From positions 1 to 45,820 of the forward strand of contig JALGVR010000009.1 in assembly GCA_025774605.1 (NCBI GenBank): a stretch of 45,820 nucleotides of DNA, read 5' to 3'. The stretch is from a bacterium. Its GTDB lineage: Bacteria > Electryoneota > AABM5-125-24 > Hatepunaeales > Hatepunaeaceae. The notes under the pieces were generated by a model, which worked only from the letters and a program-made list of their open reading frames with translations, ran no database searches and was not told the DNA's origin. This document shows, in pieces, positions 1 through 7,544 of this stretch (position 1 is the first letter of the stretch; each line of letters starts with the position of its first letter). The position numbers and the translations under genes were made by a program.

Positions 1-998
1 ATCTGCGTTCTCTTTCTGAGAGGCACAAACACATCCTTGTCCCGGGTTATTACCGTCTTAACGCCTTTCGCTTCCAGTTCTCTCTTCAACCTCAATCCCA
101 CGTCCAGAACGACATCCTTCTCGTAAAGTCCGGTTGGACCGATAGCGCCCGGGTCCTTTCCGCCGTGTCCCGGGTCGATCACCACCACGTCCAGCGCCCA
201 GGCGTCCTTCTCCTCTTCGAGCCGCCTCCGAGCCTCCCGATCCAGACCGGCGCCGCTCCTGCCGCTGAATTCCACGCAGTACAACGGCGGGTCGGTGATC
301 TTCTCGAAGCCGCTGAAGGACGCGCCGCTGTCGGGGGTTATTGTTATCAGCGCGCCCTTGCGAATCCGGCGGGCGTCCAGCTTGTCGATCAGATCGACCA
401 TCCACGAGCGGTTGAACGATGCCGTGTCGATCTCACCACCGGGAAAGAACAGCTCTACGCTTCCGTCGGACAGGGTATCGACCCTGCATTCCAACAGCCT
501 CCCCGCGGGGATTATCACACGCGTACGCCCCGGTTCAACGTCATACCGCACGCCGTAAAGATCGTGGCGCGGCGGAGTTACTATAAGACAGGGCATCGAC
601 GGATCGAAGAGGAGCTCGCCGGGATAGAACTGCGCCAGAACGGCGATCAACGGTCCGACCGACGCCAGGATCCCGTCATCCTTTCGTATTGTCGGCAAAG
701 GCATCTGAATCAGGTCCGGATCCGCCAGCACAAAGGGATTCCCCGACGTAAATATCAATGAACGAACGGGGAGGTCAAGACGAATGCGCCGACCGGATGC
801 CGCACGCTGCCAGCCGATATCCAGATGATCGGCAAAGCTGCCGAGCTCAACCAGCAACTGGTTGTCGGACTGTTCCATCCGGACGGAATCCCTTCTGTCC
901 GGATCGTTCATCCAGTTGATCGCCAGCCAGTCATCAGCAAACAAAACAATGGGATTGAAGCTGACCGATATGAAGAGAATTATCAGCAGGTACCGCAT
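1..998 (-). CDS. N-acetylmuramoyl-L-alanine amidase (Amidase_3/AmiC type), 3' end outside window
   Basis: This leftward frame is open to the window edge, so it is absent from the ORF track. It translates from an ATG at 998 as a clean signal peptide (MRYLLIILFISVSF..., Ala-rich end near residue 24), then about 240 residues that include a stretch resembling copper-amine-oxidase-N/AMIN-like beta domains. The amidase domain begins near residue 270 with VVIDPGHGGKDPGA. The His of DPGHGG and the Glu of GLYEKDV are zinc ligands of family Amidase_3; the last ligands lie outside the window. Family role: cleaving the amide bond between MurNAc and the stem peptide during cell separation. It lies 126 bp downstream of an MltB-type transglycosylase on the same strand, which fits a murein-remodelling operon. 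In-frame ATGs at 1076 and near 1055 could extend it, but only 998 puts the signal peptide at the N terminus. Confidence 0.88.
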   Translation of the reverse strand, partial: MRYLLIILFISVSFNPIVLFADDWLAINWMNDPDRRDSVRMEQSDNQLLVELGSFADHLDIGWQRAASGRRIRLDLPVRSLIFTSGNPFVLADPDLIQMPLPTIRKDDGILASVGPLIAVLAQFYPGELLFDPSMPCLIVTPPRHDLYGVRYDVEPGRTRVIIPAGRLLECRVDTLSDGSVELFFPGGEIDTASFNRSWMVDLIDKLDARRIRKGALITITPDSGASFSGFEKITDPPLYCVEFSGRSGAGLDREARRRLEEEKDAWALDVVVIDPGHGGKDPGAIGPTGLYEKDVVLDVGLRLKRELEAKGVKTVITRDKDVFVPLRKRTQ

Positions 999-1123
999 AA
1001 AACCATCTTGGGATCTGTTGAACAAGTTGAAGGAGATGCCTGTTGCATTTTGCATGGACAGGAATATACATACCATCCCTTTGAAAATATCCTCCTATTA
1101 TTGTGGGATCAGGAGGGACATCA

Positions 1124-2191
1124 CTACCTCGATCCACCCATAATCGTCCTCCCTGTGATGCGCAGACTGATTGAATCCGCAAGAGCCATTACACATTCAG
1201 CATACGGCGTCGAATGATTGTAGCGCAGAATCACCCTCTTCATCCGGTTGCGGCTGATGTTTCTTTTCCAGCCGTTTGATTTCAGGTATTGGGCTATCGA
1301 GGCGGCGGCGTCACTGACGTTTTCCAGGTCGATCACGCCGTCCTCATCGCCGTCGCGACCGTAGGCGCGAAAGCTTGTCGGTAAAAACTGCGGCAGACCG
1401 AACGCGCCCGCCCATGATCCGTTTGCCCAGGCTATCCGCTCTTCACCCGCCTCTTCCATCAGCATGACCAGCTCGTGCAGTTGTGAGCGCGCCCATCGGG
1501 CGCGCTTCAGCAGCCTGCGCTTCTGTTCCGCTCCGGCATCATCCTCCCCCTTTAACACTTTTTTCAGCACCTCCGTCCGGTCGGCCACCGCCAGACTCCA
1601 GAAGACGTTGAAAACCGCATCATGACCGATATTTATCCCGAAATCGGTCTCAGCTTTCATGATGGCGATTATAATCTCCAGGGGCACGCCATATTGCGCC
1701 GCCGCCCTGGTAATTTCGTCTCCGTTCTCCCGGCGGAATTCCATACATCTGTCCACCGATTGCGGTGTCAGTTGATGCGTGTACAGTTCATCGGTCTCCT
1801 GATGCGTGGAATTCTTGTCCAGCGTGCAGGGCAGAAACCGGGTGCGCTTGTCGACGAGTAATTTTCTCACCAGGGCGACCTCTGCATCAGCCCAGCCCTC
1901 TTCTCCGAGTGTTTTCAGGAGCAGCCGCTTGTATTGATCCGGAATCCACAATATCAGTTTTTCCTGGATCAACGCCTCATCCGGGGAGAGCGTATCCGAA
2001 TCGATCGGCATACCGGGCGGTTCATCGGTGAGTACCATGTCCACAGCCGATCTTGACATCGGCGCGGGCAGGACGGTTTCGACCTTGCCGGAAGCGGTCC
2101 CACCGGAATTGAATCGCCCGCCGACTCCGCTCCACAACAGGGACAGTCCGATCAACGCCAGCAGCAGACCGAATCCCGACCAGCCCCTCAA
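1124..2191 (-). CDS. Lytic murein transglycosylase, MltB/SLT_2 family
   Basis: The 355-residue protein starts with a hydrophobic segment (residues 5-22) that would export or anchor it. Residues 165-190 carry the MltB-like catalytic stretch IMKAETDFGINIG, with E181 as the probable catalytic acid. AGAFGLPQFLPTSF (about 261-274) is the conserved substrate-groove segment. GRDGDEDGVIDL (about 278-289) looks like the EF-hand-type calcium loop of MltB, and RYNHSTPYAECVMALAD matches the conserved C-terminal YN-S-Y motif. Family role: non-hydrolytic cleavage of the MurNAc-GlcNAc bond to give 1,6-anhydro ends. It starts 19 bp after the helix-hairpin-helix/beta-rich gene and precedes an amidase, so the operon holds two murein-cleaving enzymes. 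There is no lipobox, unlike E. coli MltB. Confidence 0.88.
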   Translation of the reverse strand: MRGWSGFGLLLALIGLSLLWSGVGGRFNSGGTASGKVETVLPAPMSRSAVDMVLTDEPPGMPIDSDTLSPDEALIQEKLILWIPDQYKRLLLKTLGEEGWADAEVALVRKLLVDKRTRFLPCTLDKNSTHQETDELYTHQLTPQSVDRCMEFRRENGDEITRAAAQYGVPLEIIIAIMKAETDFGINIGHDAVFNVFWSLAVADRTEVLKKVLKGEDDAGAEQKRRLLKRARWARSQLHELVMLMEEAGEERIAWANGSWAGAFGLPQFLPTSFRAYGRDGDEDGVIDLENVSDAAASIAQYLKSNGWKRNISRNRMKRVILRYNHSTPYAECVMALADSISLRITGRTIMGGSR

Positions 2192-2209
2192 ATCACTGTC
2201 CTCATTGTC

Positions 2210-4180
2210 CTATTCCCGATTTCTCTCACCATACTCACTGTCCAAATAAAGTGACATGGAAAGGTACACTTCAACATCACCGCTTCGGTCGCCATCATCC
2301 ACTCGCTGCGTGCGGGCGACCTGAACCGCCAGCCAATTCAGGCGACTCCTTCGCCAAACCAAGGCTCCCGCCCATCGAAAGCCATGCCCCGAAACCCTAA
2401 CCGAAGCAAGCCGATCGGGCAGTTCGGCTTCACCGATATAGAGAGGCAGCGCTGCCGGTGTCGAGAAGAAGCTTGTGGAAATGTAATACCTCAACGGCAT
2501 CCCGGTCAACGAAAACCGGGCGGACCTGCCGGCAATCCTCAAACCGCCCATGGCTCCATAGCCTCTTCCGTCATCATCCGCCCAGCGTTCGGCACCCTCA
2601 AACCATAGCCTGAACCGATACGGGAGGAAGCGCCGCTTCAACTCCCCGTTCAATGTCATCCTCAGCCGGTTTTCCTCGAAATCCGTCGAAGCCGCCTCTT
2701 CACCATGTCCCTCGGTGCCAGACCGGCGACGATACCGGAGAATCAGCTCATCTCCCTGCCTGACCGGAATGCCGAGCTCAAGCGATCCCCTCGAGCCGGT
2801 AAGCGGTGTCGGTACCGTGTAAGTACGCCAGGGTCTTCGCTCCACCTCCAGATGGACTTTAAACCTGTTCACCGGTCCCCGGTTACACCGCCCGCCGAAC
2901 AACATCGCCGCTCCGGACCTGTTCTGTGGGGATCTCCCTCTGGAGAGCAAGCCGGCAAGGCGGTTGATATAATCGGCGGGATAATGATATAATATAGTGC
3001 AGAAATCCCAGTTCAGACTATTGATGTCCCGCCGAGTCAACACAATCTTCCAGGCGGCGTGTCTGTCGTGATCAAAGCTGATTTCGCCGCCCGACTTAAA
3101 ATTCCGGTCTGAAACTCCGCCGGCTATCCCGACTGCTCCGGACCTGTCACCGGTCATTTGAAACCTGTCCCGGGCGGTCAACTCCGGCATAAAAGGCCTG
3201 TCATATCGCGCGGAATAACCGGAAATCCCAAGACTCCACTGTAATCCATTCACTGCTTGATTGTACCTGATACCGCCGCCCAATGCGGTTTCAGTTACGC
3301 TGTCGTCTTTTCGTTTCTCGCCCTCGGTTCGATGCAAGCCGGAATCTGACAGCCTGGTAACATCGCCTTCGTCATCAACTATGGCATCCAATCCAGTATA
3401 GGCACCGAACAGGATTATTTGCAATCTTTCACCGTTCATTTCCATCCCCAATCCGCGAAAACCGGAGTTCTCCCGGGCTTCGACCGCAGGTCTGACACCC
3501 TCGAACGTTCCGGCGTAAGCGGCTTTCGCATCAAATCCCGCTCCAAACACCGGACGTGTGTCGAGCGTCAAGCCGTATCCGGAAGAGACGTGGAAATCAC
3601 CGCCGATTATCGCCAGACGATCAGATCGGTACGCCAGGTAAAACCTGCTCAGATCAGCAGCCGACGGCTCATACTTGTCCTTGTCCACCATGGCGCCCGC
3701 TGTCATTGAGCCGCCGGCAAGCGAAAGCCTCTGCGTCATGCCCAGTGGCGAACCGTCATAGTGTCTGATGTCGTCATCAGCAGCGGAACCGTAACGACGA
3801 TCGGTTCGAACGTGATAGCGCGCCGAAAAGGCTTTCCCGCCCAACGTCATCAAGCCCTCAACGGTTGCGAGCTGTTCTTTTCCGATGACGGTTCGGGCAA
3901 GCAGATCGTTTTTGCTCCTGAATTCTCCCCTCTGATCGCGCGCTCGAACGATCGAAACCGCGCACGAATCATCCATTAAACCGTAAGCCTCCAACTGCCG
4001 GAGACCGGCCCGGTTGATATTCAACGGCCAGGCCTCCATGCCCCAGAGTGCACTTGATTGATCCGTGTACTCCGACCATCCGCCTCCAATCCAGTCGGCA
4101 AGTCTCTCATTATCACCAACAGCGGCAAACCCGCAACAGCAATACAATACGAGGATCATGCACACAGCTCGAATCACCAT
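2210..4180 (-). CDS. Exported helix-hairpin-helix (ComEA-like) protein with long beta-rich, barrel-like region
   Basis: With the start at 4180 (MVIRAVCMILVLYCCCGFAA) the protein has a signal peptide and 656 residues. The ATG overlaps the TGA of the upstream gene (ATGGTGA), a translational-coupling arrangement. The ORF-track start at 4210 would put ten residues ahead of the signal peptide. Residues about 50-105 (PLNINRAGLRQLEAYGL...RSKNDLLARTVIGKEQL) read as tandem helix-hairpin-helix motifs of the ComEA/HHH_3 kind. The remaining 500 or more residues alternate short polar and aromatic strands with many Gly/Tyr/Arg, as in outer-membrane beta-barrels (GFRGLGMEMNGERLQIILFGAY; RFRLWFEGAERW). No enzyme motif is visible. 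HHH motifs usually bind DNA; here one is predicted outside the cytoplasm. A DNA or peptide-binding outer-membrane role is inference. Confidence 0.75.
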   Translation of the reverse strand: MVIRAVCMILVLYCCCGFAAVGDNERLADWIGGGWSEYTDQSSALWGMEAWPLNINRAGLRQLEAYGLMDDSCAVSIVRARDQRGEFRSKNDLLARTVIGKEQLATVEGLMTLGGKAFSARYHVRTDRRYGSAADDDIRHYDGSPLGMTQRLSLAGGSMTAGAMVDKDKYEPSAADLSRFYLAYRSDRLAIIGGDFHVSSGYGLTLDTRPVFGAGFDAKAAYAGTFEGVRPAVEARENSGFRGLGMEMNGERLQIILFGAYTGLDAIVDDEGDVTRLSDSGLHRTEGEKRKDDSVTETALGGGIRYNQAVNGLQWSLGISGYSARYDRPFMPELTARDRFQMTGDRSGAVGIAGGVSDRNFKSGGEISFDHDRHAAWKIVLTRRDINSLNWDFCTILYHYPADYINRLAGLLSRGRSPQNRSGAAMLFGGRCNRGPVNRFKVHLEVERRPWRTYTVPTPLTGSRGSLELGIPVRQGDELILRYRRRSGTEGHGEEAASTDFEENRLRMTLNGELKRRFLPYRFRLWFEGAERWADDDGRGYGAMGGLRIAGRSARFSLTGMPLRYYISTSFFSTPAALPLYIGEAELPDRLASVRVSGHGFRWAGALVWRRSRLNWLAVQVARTQRVDDGDRSGDVEVYLSMSLYLDSEYGERNRE

Positions 4181-4926
4181 GAAAAGCTTAGCCCGGCATG
4201 TTGTGACCAACCGAGAGGATACAGGTTGACAGCCGAGAGACTGACCGTAACGGGATTGAGAATAAAGTACACTCCTCCGCCGATCCTGTATGGGTTGTCA
4301 CAGAGAATCAATCTGCAGCCGACCGTTCGTCGGAACTCCTGTTGCATCGCCAGAGTTAGACCGGCTCTACCGCGCCGCGGGACATCTATCGCCAACGACG
4401 TCTCTGTTGCCGGGGCGGCGTTGACTCGGACCGACCCCCAGCAGTTTCTGTCGATGTCCCGGTGTCCGTCCCTGATCGCACCGGTCAGCAGTCCGTCAAT
4501 TCCGCCGGAAGCCGACACGCCCGGCAGAATCAGCCAGTCCAGCTTGAAACCGAGCCCCGGCGCCAAGGCGGAGCCGTATCCCTTAAGGTCAACGCGGTAG
4601 ACATCAGCAATCACGAAAAAACAGGCGTTTCGCAACCGCAGACCGCATTCACCGGAAAGCCTTTGCTCACGGTAGACATCATCCCCCGAAGCCTGGAAGA
4701 CCATTGCCAGGTTCAGCTCTTCTCCCGGAATGAACAGCTCCATCCTGCTGAGGGCAAGCTCAGGCAGTCCGTATTTCTCAATTCTGGCAAAGCCGACCCG
4801 ATGCTTGCCACTGAAGCCTCCACCATGTAACAGGAAATCGGACGGCTTGTCGAAAAAGCCCTCAAAAGCCGCCTGAGCGTTGATTACAAGGGAGATCAAT
4901 ATGACCGCCGCAAACCGATACCGCAT
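4174..4926 (-). CDS. Exported beta-rich protein, possible small outer-membrane barrel, function unknown
   Basis: The track ORF begins at 5073, but its first 45 codons run across a promoter pair (5006-5056) and are not protein-like. The ATG at 4926 (MRYRFAAVILISLVINAQAAF) gives a signal peptide directly and 250 residues; the ATG at 4938 is the alternative. The mature part is rich in Gly and alternating hydrophobic residues (GLGFKLDWLILPGVSASGGI; YRIGGGVYFILNPVTVSLSAVNLYPLG), consistent with beta-strands of an outer-membrane protein. I recognise no named family. It is the first gene of the leftward envelope operon and overlaps the start of the HHH/beta-rich protein by a few bases, so the two products probably work together. 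No clear Shine-Dalgarno precedes either start. Confidence 0.65.
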   Translation of the reverse strand: MRYRFAAVILISLVINAQAAFEGFFDKPSDFLLHGGGFSGKHRVGFARIEKYGLPELALSRMELFIPGEELNLAMVFQASGDDVYREQRLSGECGLRLRNACFFVIADVYRVDLKGYGSALAPGLGFKLDWLILPGVSASGGIDGLLTGAIRDGHRDIDRNCWGSVRVNAAPATETSLAIDVPRRGRAGLTLAMQQEFRRTVGCRLILCDNPYRIGGGVYFILNPVTVSLSAVNLYPLGWSQHAGLSFSW

Positions 4927-5005
4927 CGTGCAAATCATGCCGGCATGGGTGGAGAAATGATCTTGTCTGTAGTTCGGAATATCACCCGATCCATCTATTC
5001 TGATA

Positions 5006-5034
5006 AATTTAATAAAACAGCCATGACTTGACAA
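5006..5034 (-). promoter_or_regulatory. sigma70-like promoter for the leftward envelope operon
   Basis: On the minus strand TTGTCA (5029-5034) is followed after 17 bp by TAAATT (5006-5011). The predicted transcript begins near 5000 and reaches the chosen start codon at 4926. The -35 box lies on the same bases as the -35 of the opposite promoter, because TTGACAA/TTGTCAA overlaps itself on the two strands. The -10 matches the consensus at only four of six positions, so this is the weaker call of the pair. Confidence 0.45.
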
Positions 5035-5056
5035 ACAGGTATATGGATTGTAGATT
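5028..5056 (+). promoter_or_regulatory. sigma70-like promoter for the PorD-like gene
   Basis: TTGACA (5028-5033), a 17-bp spacer, then TAGATT (5051-5056) points rightward and would start transcription about 30 bp before the PorD-like start codon. The perfect -35 and ideal spacing support it. It is back to back with the leftward promoter and shares its -35 bases. Confidence 0.55.
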
Positions 5057-5090
5057 GAAATTGAGGTAACCATTAAAGTACTTATTTGTG

Positions 5091-5948
5091 ATGCTTAACA
5101 AAAGCCATCTCCTGTTGAAAGCAGTTTTATCGGCAATTCTGCTGTATTGTTCGGCCGGAAAGGTTCATGCACAGAGCGTCAGGTCTGAAGTGGTAATCCA
5201 CACCGATCACCTGCCGCTCGATGAACAGAAATACCTTGCGGGACTTGACCGGGAACTGCAGCAGACACTGGACGCGTACAAATGGACGGACGGGTCATAC
5301 AGATACGAGTTGCCGATTCATGTTGAGATATTCTTCGAAAAATACTCGCTTCTCGGCGCCTGGCACAAGTATGAAGCCGGCATTATGGTGGCGATGAAAA
5401 AGGGAATACAACTCCGGGACAAACGCTGGCAATTCAAGATCAACCGCAATATACCGCTGCATATCGGCGAACCGTACGATACGTTCACCGGATTGATAGA
5501 GTACTATATAGTGATGTGTCTCGGTTACGAGGTTGACCTGTTCGGGCCGCTGCATGGTCAGGAATTCTACGACCGGGCTCGCAAAATCGCCGAGAAATCA
5601 CGATTTGAGAACCAGTTTTACGACGGCTGGGATCAACGCCGGGAGCTGGCTGACGATTTCACCCGGAAGGATTCATACAGGAACCTCCGCACCGCCGCCT
5701 TTTACGTTAACGCCGGCTTATATTATCACGGCAAGGGTAACAGTGAAACCGCCGGCGAATACCTGAAGCGCGGCGCGGAAACAGCCATGAAGGAAAGGTC
5801 CGGGATGATGGAACTCCACCGGGATGGTCATATCATAAGATTCGTCGATCTCGAAAAACTGGCTGCCGCACTTGTGCAATTGGAAGAGTTCGATACCTTG
5901 GACAAACTGGCGGATTGGGACAAGGAAAACTCCGAAATTTACCGGTAA
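5091..5948 (+). CDS. DUF4835 family protein, PorD-like (type IX secretion associated)
   Basis: The GTG at 5088 and ATG at 5091 are adjacent; the ATG gives MLNKSHLLLKAVLSAILLYC with a signal peptide ending at VHAQ, and 285 residues. The layout matches what I know of DUF4835: an N-terminal beta part (RSEVVIHTDHL..., then KWTDGSYRYELPIHVEIFF), a central FTGLIEYYIVMCLGYEVDLFGPLHG, and an all-helical C terminus with GWDQRRELADDF and a paired-helix tail (YHGKGNSETAGEYLKRGAETAMKE). DUF4835 proteins are annotated as PorD in type IX secretion systems of Bacteroidota. No other Por/Gld genes are in the window, so a T9SS role here is inference from family membership. It has its own promoter at 5028-5056, and the next gene downstream is a secreted Fn3-like protein. 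Confidence 0.72.
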   Translation: MLNKSHLLLKAVLSAILLYCSAGKVHAQSVRSEVVIHTDHLPLDEQKYLAGLDRELQQTLDAYKWTDGSYRYELPIHVEIFFEKYSLLGAWHKYEAGIMVAMKKGIQLRDKRWQFKINRNIPLHIGEPYDTFTGLIEYYIVMCLGYEVDLFGPLHGQEFYDRARKIAEKSRFENQFYDGWDQRRELADDFTRKDSYRNLRTAAFYVNAGLYYHGKGNSETAGEYLKRGAETAMKERSGMMELHRDGHIIRFVDLEKLAAALVQLEEFDTLDKLADWDKENSEIYR

Positions 5949-5971
5949 TTCTCTCTCAATCATTAAAAGGC

Positions 5972-6000
5972 TTGACAACATCTTGAAAAAACTGTAAACT
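5972..6000 (+). promoter_or_regulatory. sigma70-like promoter before the secreted Fn3-like gene
   Basis: TTGACA (5972-5977), 17 bp, TAAACT (5995-6000). Initiation near 6007 would leave almost no leader for the ATG at 6010, so translation more likely begins at the ATG at 6037. The perfect -35 and exact spacing give moderate support. Confidence 0.55.
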
Positions 6001-6036
6001 GAACATGATATGGATCATTGTAACCGGATATGGGAC

Positions 6037-6444
6037 ATGACTCTCAATAGATCATTCATCCACTTGTTTTTACTGGTGATATTACTGCAGGCATCGCCGG
6101 CTATTGCCCAGGCTCTGGAGAGCTTCACGGCGACCGTCGACGGTCACAGCGTCAAGCTCGAGTGGACGACCAACAGCGAACGGGGCATCACCGGATTTCA
6201 GTTGCAGCGCAGCTTTGACGGACGGAATTTCTATACAATCTGCAAAATGGAGCCTGCTGGAATCGGTCATACATACCGTTACATCGACAACGACCTGTTC
6301 AAAGACGACACACGAACCTTCTACTACCGCCTCGAAATCCGCCGCACCGGCGGACATAAGGAATACAGTCAGACCAGGGAAGTTACGCTCTCATTCTCCG
6401 GCGTACACCGCACCTGGGGCAGCATAAAGGCAATGTTCCGCTAA
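6037..6444 (+). CDS. Small secreted protein with one Fn3-like beta domain
   Basis: From the ATG at 6037 the 135-residue product begins MTLNRSFIHLFLLVILLQ with cleavage expected after AIAQ. The rest is a single beta-sandwich-like domain (SVKLEWTTNSERGITGFQLQRSFDG..., then FYYRLEIRRTGGHKEYS). This resembles the Fn3-like repeat (LEWTTASE-N--GFE-QRS-DG-NF) that often precedes the C-terminal sorting domain of type IX secretion cargo. No sorting domain follows; the protein ends soon after in SIKAMFR. It sits just downstream of the PorD-like gene but has its own promoter. The longer track start (6010) would place nine residues before the signal peptide, at the predicted transcription start. It could be a surface adhesion module; its function is unknown. 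Confidence 0.68.
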   Translation: MTLNRSFIHLFLLVILLQASPAIAQALESFTATVDGHSVKLEWTTNSERGITGFQLQRSFDGRNFYTICKMEPAGIGHTYRYIDNDLFKDDTRTFYYRLEIRRTGGHKEYSQTREVTLSFSGVHRTWGSIKAMFR

Positions 6445-6480
6445 AAACAACCCTCTTCACAATCATACAAGGATCGCCAA

Positions 6481-7041
6481 TTGTTTTGTCCTCAATGTGG
6501 ATCCGAGAACGACGACCAAGCGTTGTTCTGCAAGACCTGCGGCGCCAAGCTCACGAACCTGCCTGAAGATACATCACTACAACAACAGATACCAGTTCCC
6601 CCTCCGCGGGTGGACTACGCCGGTTTCTGGCGCCGTTTTGTGGCATTTTTTATCGATGCCATCATCCTGGGCATCGTCACCGGTATTCTAACCTTTATTT
6701 CAGGCGGTTATGGAGGCTTCAACAATTATGCCGATTTCGGTCCCGGCCATTTGGCCGGTATAATGTTCTCAAACAGTTTCTCGATAGTCATCGCCTGGTT
6801 GTATTACGCTCTGATGGAAAGCTCATCCAGGCAGGCAACGCTGGGCAAGATGGCGATCGGTCTGCTTGTAACCGATATGGAAGGTCGCCGGATCACGTTT
6901 ATGCGCGCCACCGGCAGGCATTTCAGCAAGATCATTTCGGGAATGATCCTGATGATCGGCTATTTCATGGCGGGTTTCACGGCGCGCAAGCAGGCGCTGC
7001 ACGATATGATCGCCGGAACGCTGGTGCTGGTGAGCAGGTAG
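6481..7041 (+). CDS. Zinc-ribbon RDD family membrane protein
   Basis: The start is a TTG preceded by AAGGA six bases upstream. The 186-residue protein opens with a zinc ribbon (FCPQCGSENDDQALFCKTCG; two CxxC pairs at about residues 3-20). An RDD domain follows from about residue 45: GFWRRFVAFFIDAIILGIVTG with the Arg-Asp-type first helix, then helices near 100-115 and 150-175 and the conserved ending QALHDMIAGTLVL. RDD proteins are small integral membrane proteins of mostly unknown role; some are linked to ion exchange. The zinc-ribbon plus RDD arrangement is common. It is the last rightward gene before a strand switch and ends 22 bp before a large hairpin. Confidence 0.85.
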   Translation: MFCPQCGSENDDQALFCKTCGAKLTNLPEDTSLQQQIPVPPPRVDYAGFWRRFVAFFIDAIILGIVTGILTFISGGYGGFNNYADFGPGHLAGIMFSNSFSIVIAWLYYALMESSSRQATLGKMAIGLLVTDMEGRRITFMRATGRHFSKIISGMILMIGYFMAGFTARKQALHDMIAGTLVLVSR

Positions 7042-7062
7042 GCGGTCAGGAGATTTAATCAG

Positions 7063-7114
7063 AAGACACAAAGACACAATGATAATTACTTGCTAATTAG
7101 TGTCTTAGTGTCTT
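7063..7114. terminator. Large imperfect hairpin between convergent genes, probable bidirectional terminator
   Basis: AAGACACAAAGACACAATG and AATTA on the left face TAATTAGTGTCTTAGTGTCTT on the right (7063-7088 with 7094-7114), giving an arm of about 20 bp with a few mismatches and a very short loop. It lies between the end of the RDD gene and the end of the leftward GrpB remnant, where a two-way terminator is expected. The AGACACA repetition inside each arm is unusual, and it could instead be a dispersed repeat. Confidence 0.5.
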
Positions 7115-7124
7115 TATAGTTTGA

Positions 7125-7388
7125 TTATTCCGGATTGTAATATTGCTTAGCTTTGTAGGTAAGCTGTACGATGAACCCGGTTTTGCCTCCCGAATATGCG
7201 ATCCTGTCGTTTGGATACCTCTCCGCAAGCGATAACTTCAGTTCCTGATAGAGCTCAGCTACATCCGGGAACTCGCGCAAATAATCCCTGAAATATAACC
7301 TGTCCCATAACTCCGAATCGCCTTCTCGGTTCGGACATTGTAGGCACCCCCTGAGGTTAAAATTATAGCCTTTTCCTCGTGTCGACAA
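7125..7388 (-). pseudogene. GrpB/UPF0157 family C-terminal remnant
   Basis: The 87-codon ORF starts at an unconvincing TTG, but from about residue 26 it reads WDRLYFRDYLREFPDVAELYQELKLSLAERY and then GKTGFIVQL. That is the C-terminal region of GrpB-family nucleotidyltransferase-fold proteins (usually about 170 residues; LLFRDYLR---E-A--Y--LK--LA, GKT-FI). The N-terminal half with the catalytic GSTAV-type motif is missing, and no matching sequence is readable upstream, where the broken flavoprotein gene lies. I therefore call it a 5'-truncated remnant. It could still be expressed as a short peptide, but nothing supports that. Confidence 0.6.
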
Positions 7389-7492
7389 ATTCGGGGGAAG
7401 ATCACCATTGGTGAAGCACGGGCTAATCCTTAAGGTTCACCGCCCTCTCATATTCGTCCAATAATGTCGCAATGAGCTCTTTGACAGGAACG

Positions 7493-7544
7493 ATTTTATC
7501 TACGCGATACGCATTTGAATTTTATCTACGCGATACGCATTTGA
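7493..7544. repeat. Perfect 26-bp tandem duplication inside a coding sequence
   Basis: ATTTTATCTACGCGATACGC plus ATTTGA occurs twice back to back (7493-7518 and 7519-7544) with no mismatch. Twenty-six is not a multiple of three, so it shifts the frame of the leftward flavoprotein gene near its 3' end. Removing one copy restores the reading KIVPVKELIATLLDEYERAV and a stop at 7423-7425. Confidence 0.95.

Noticed and set aside
58-405. 115-codon leftward ORF
   Set aside because: Arg/Gly-rich shadow of the amidase gene, which uses another frame on the same strand and shows DPGHGG.
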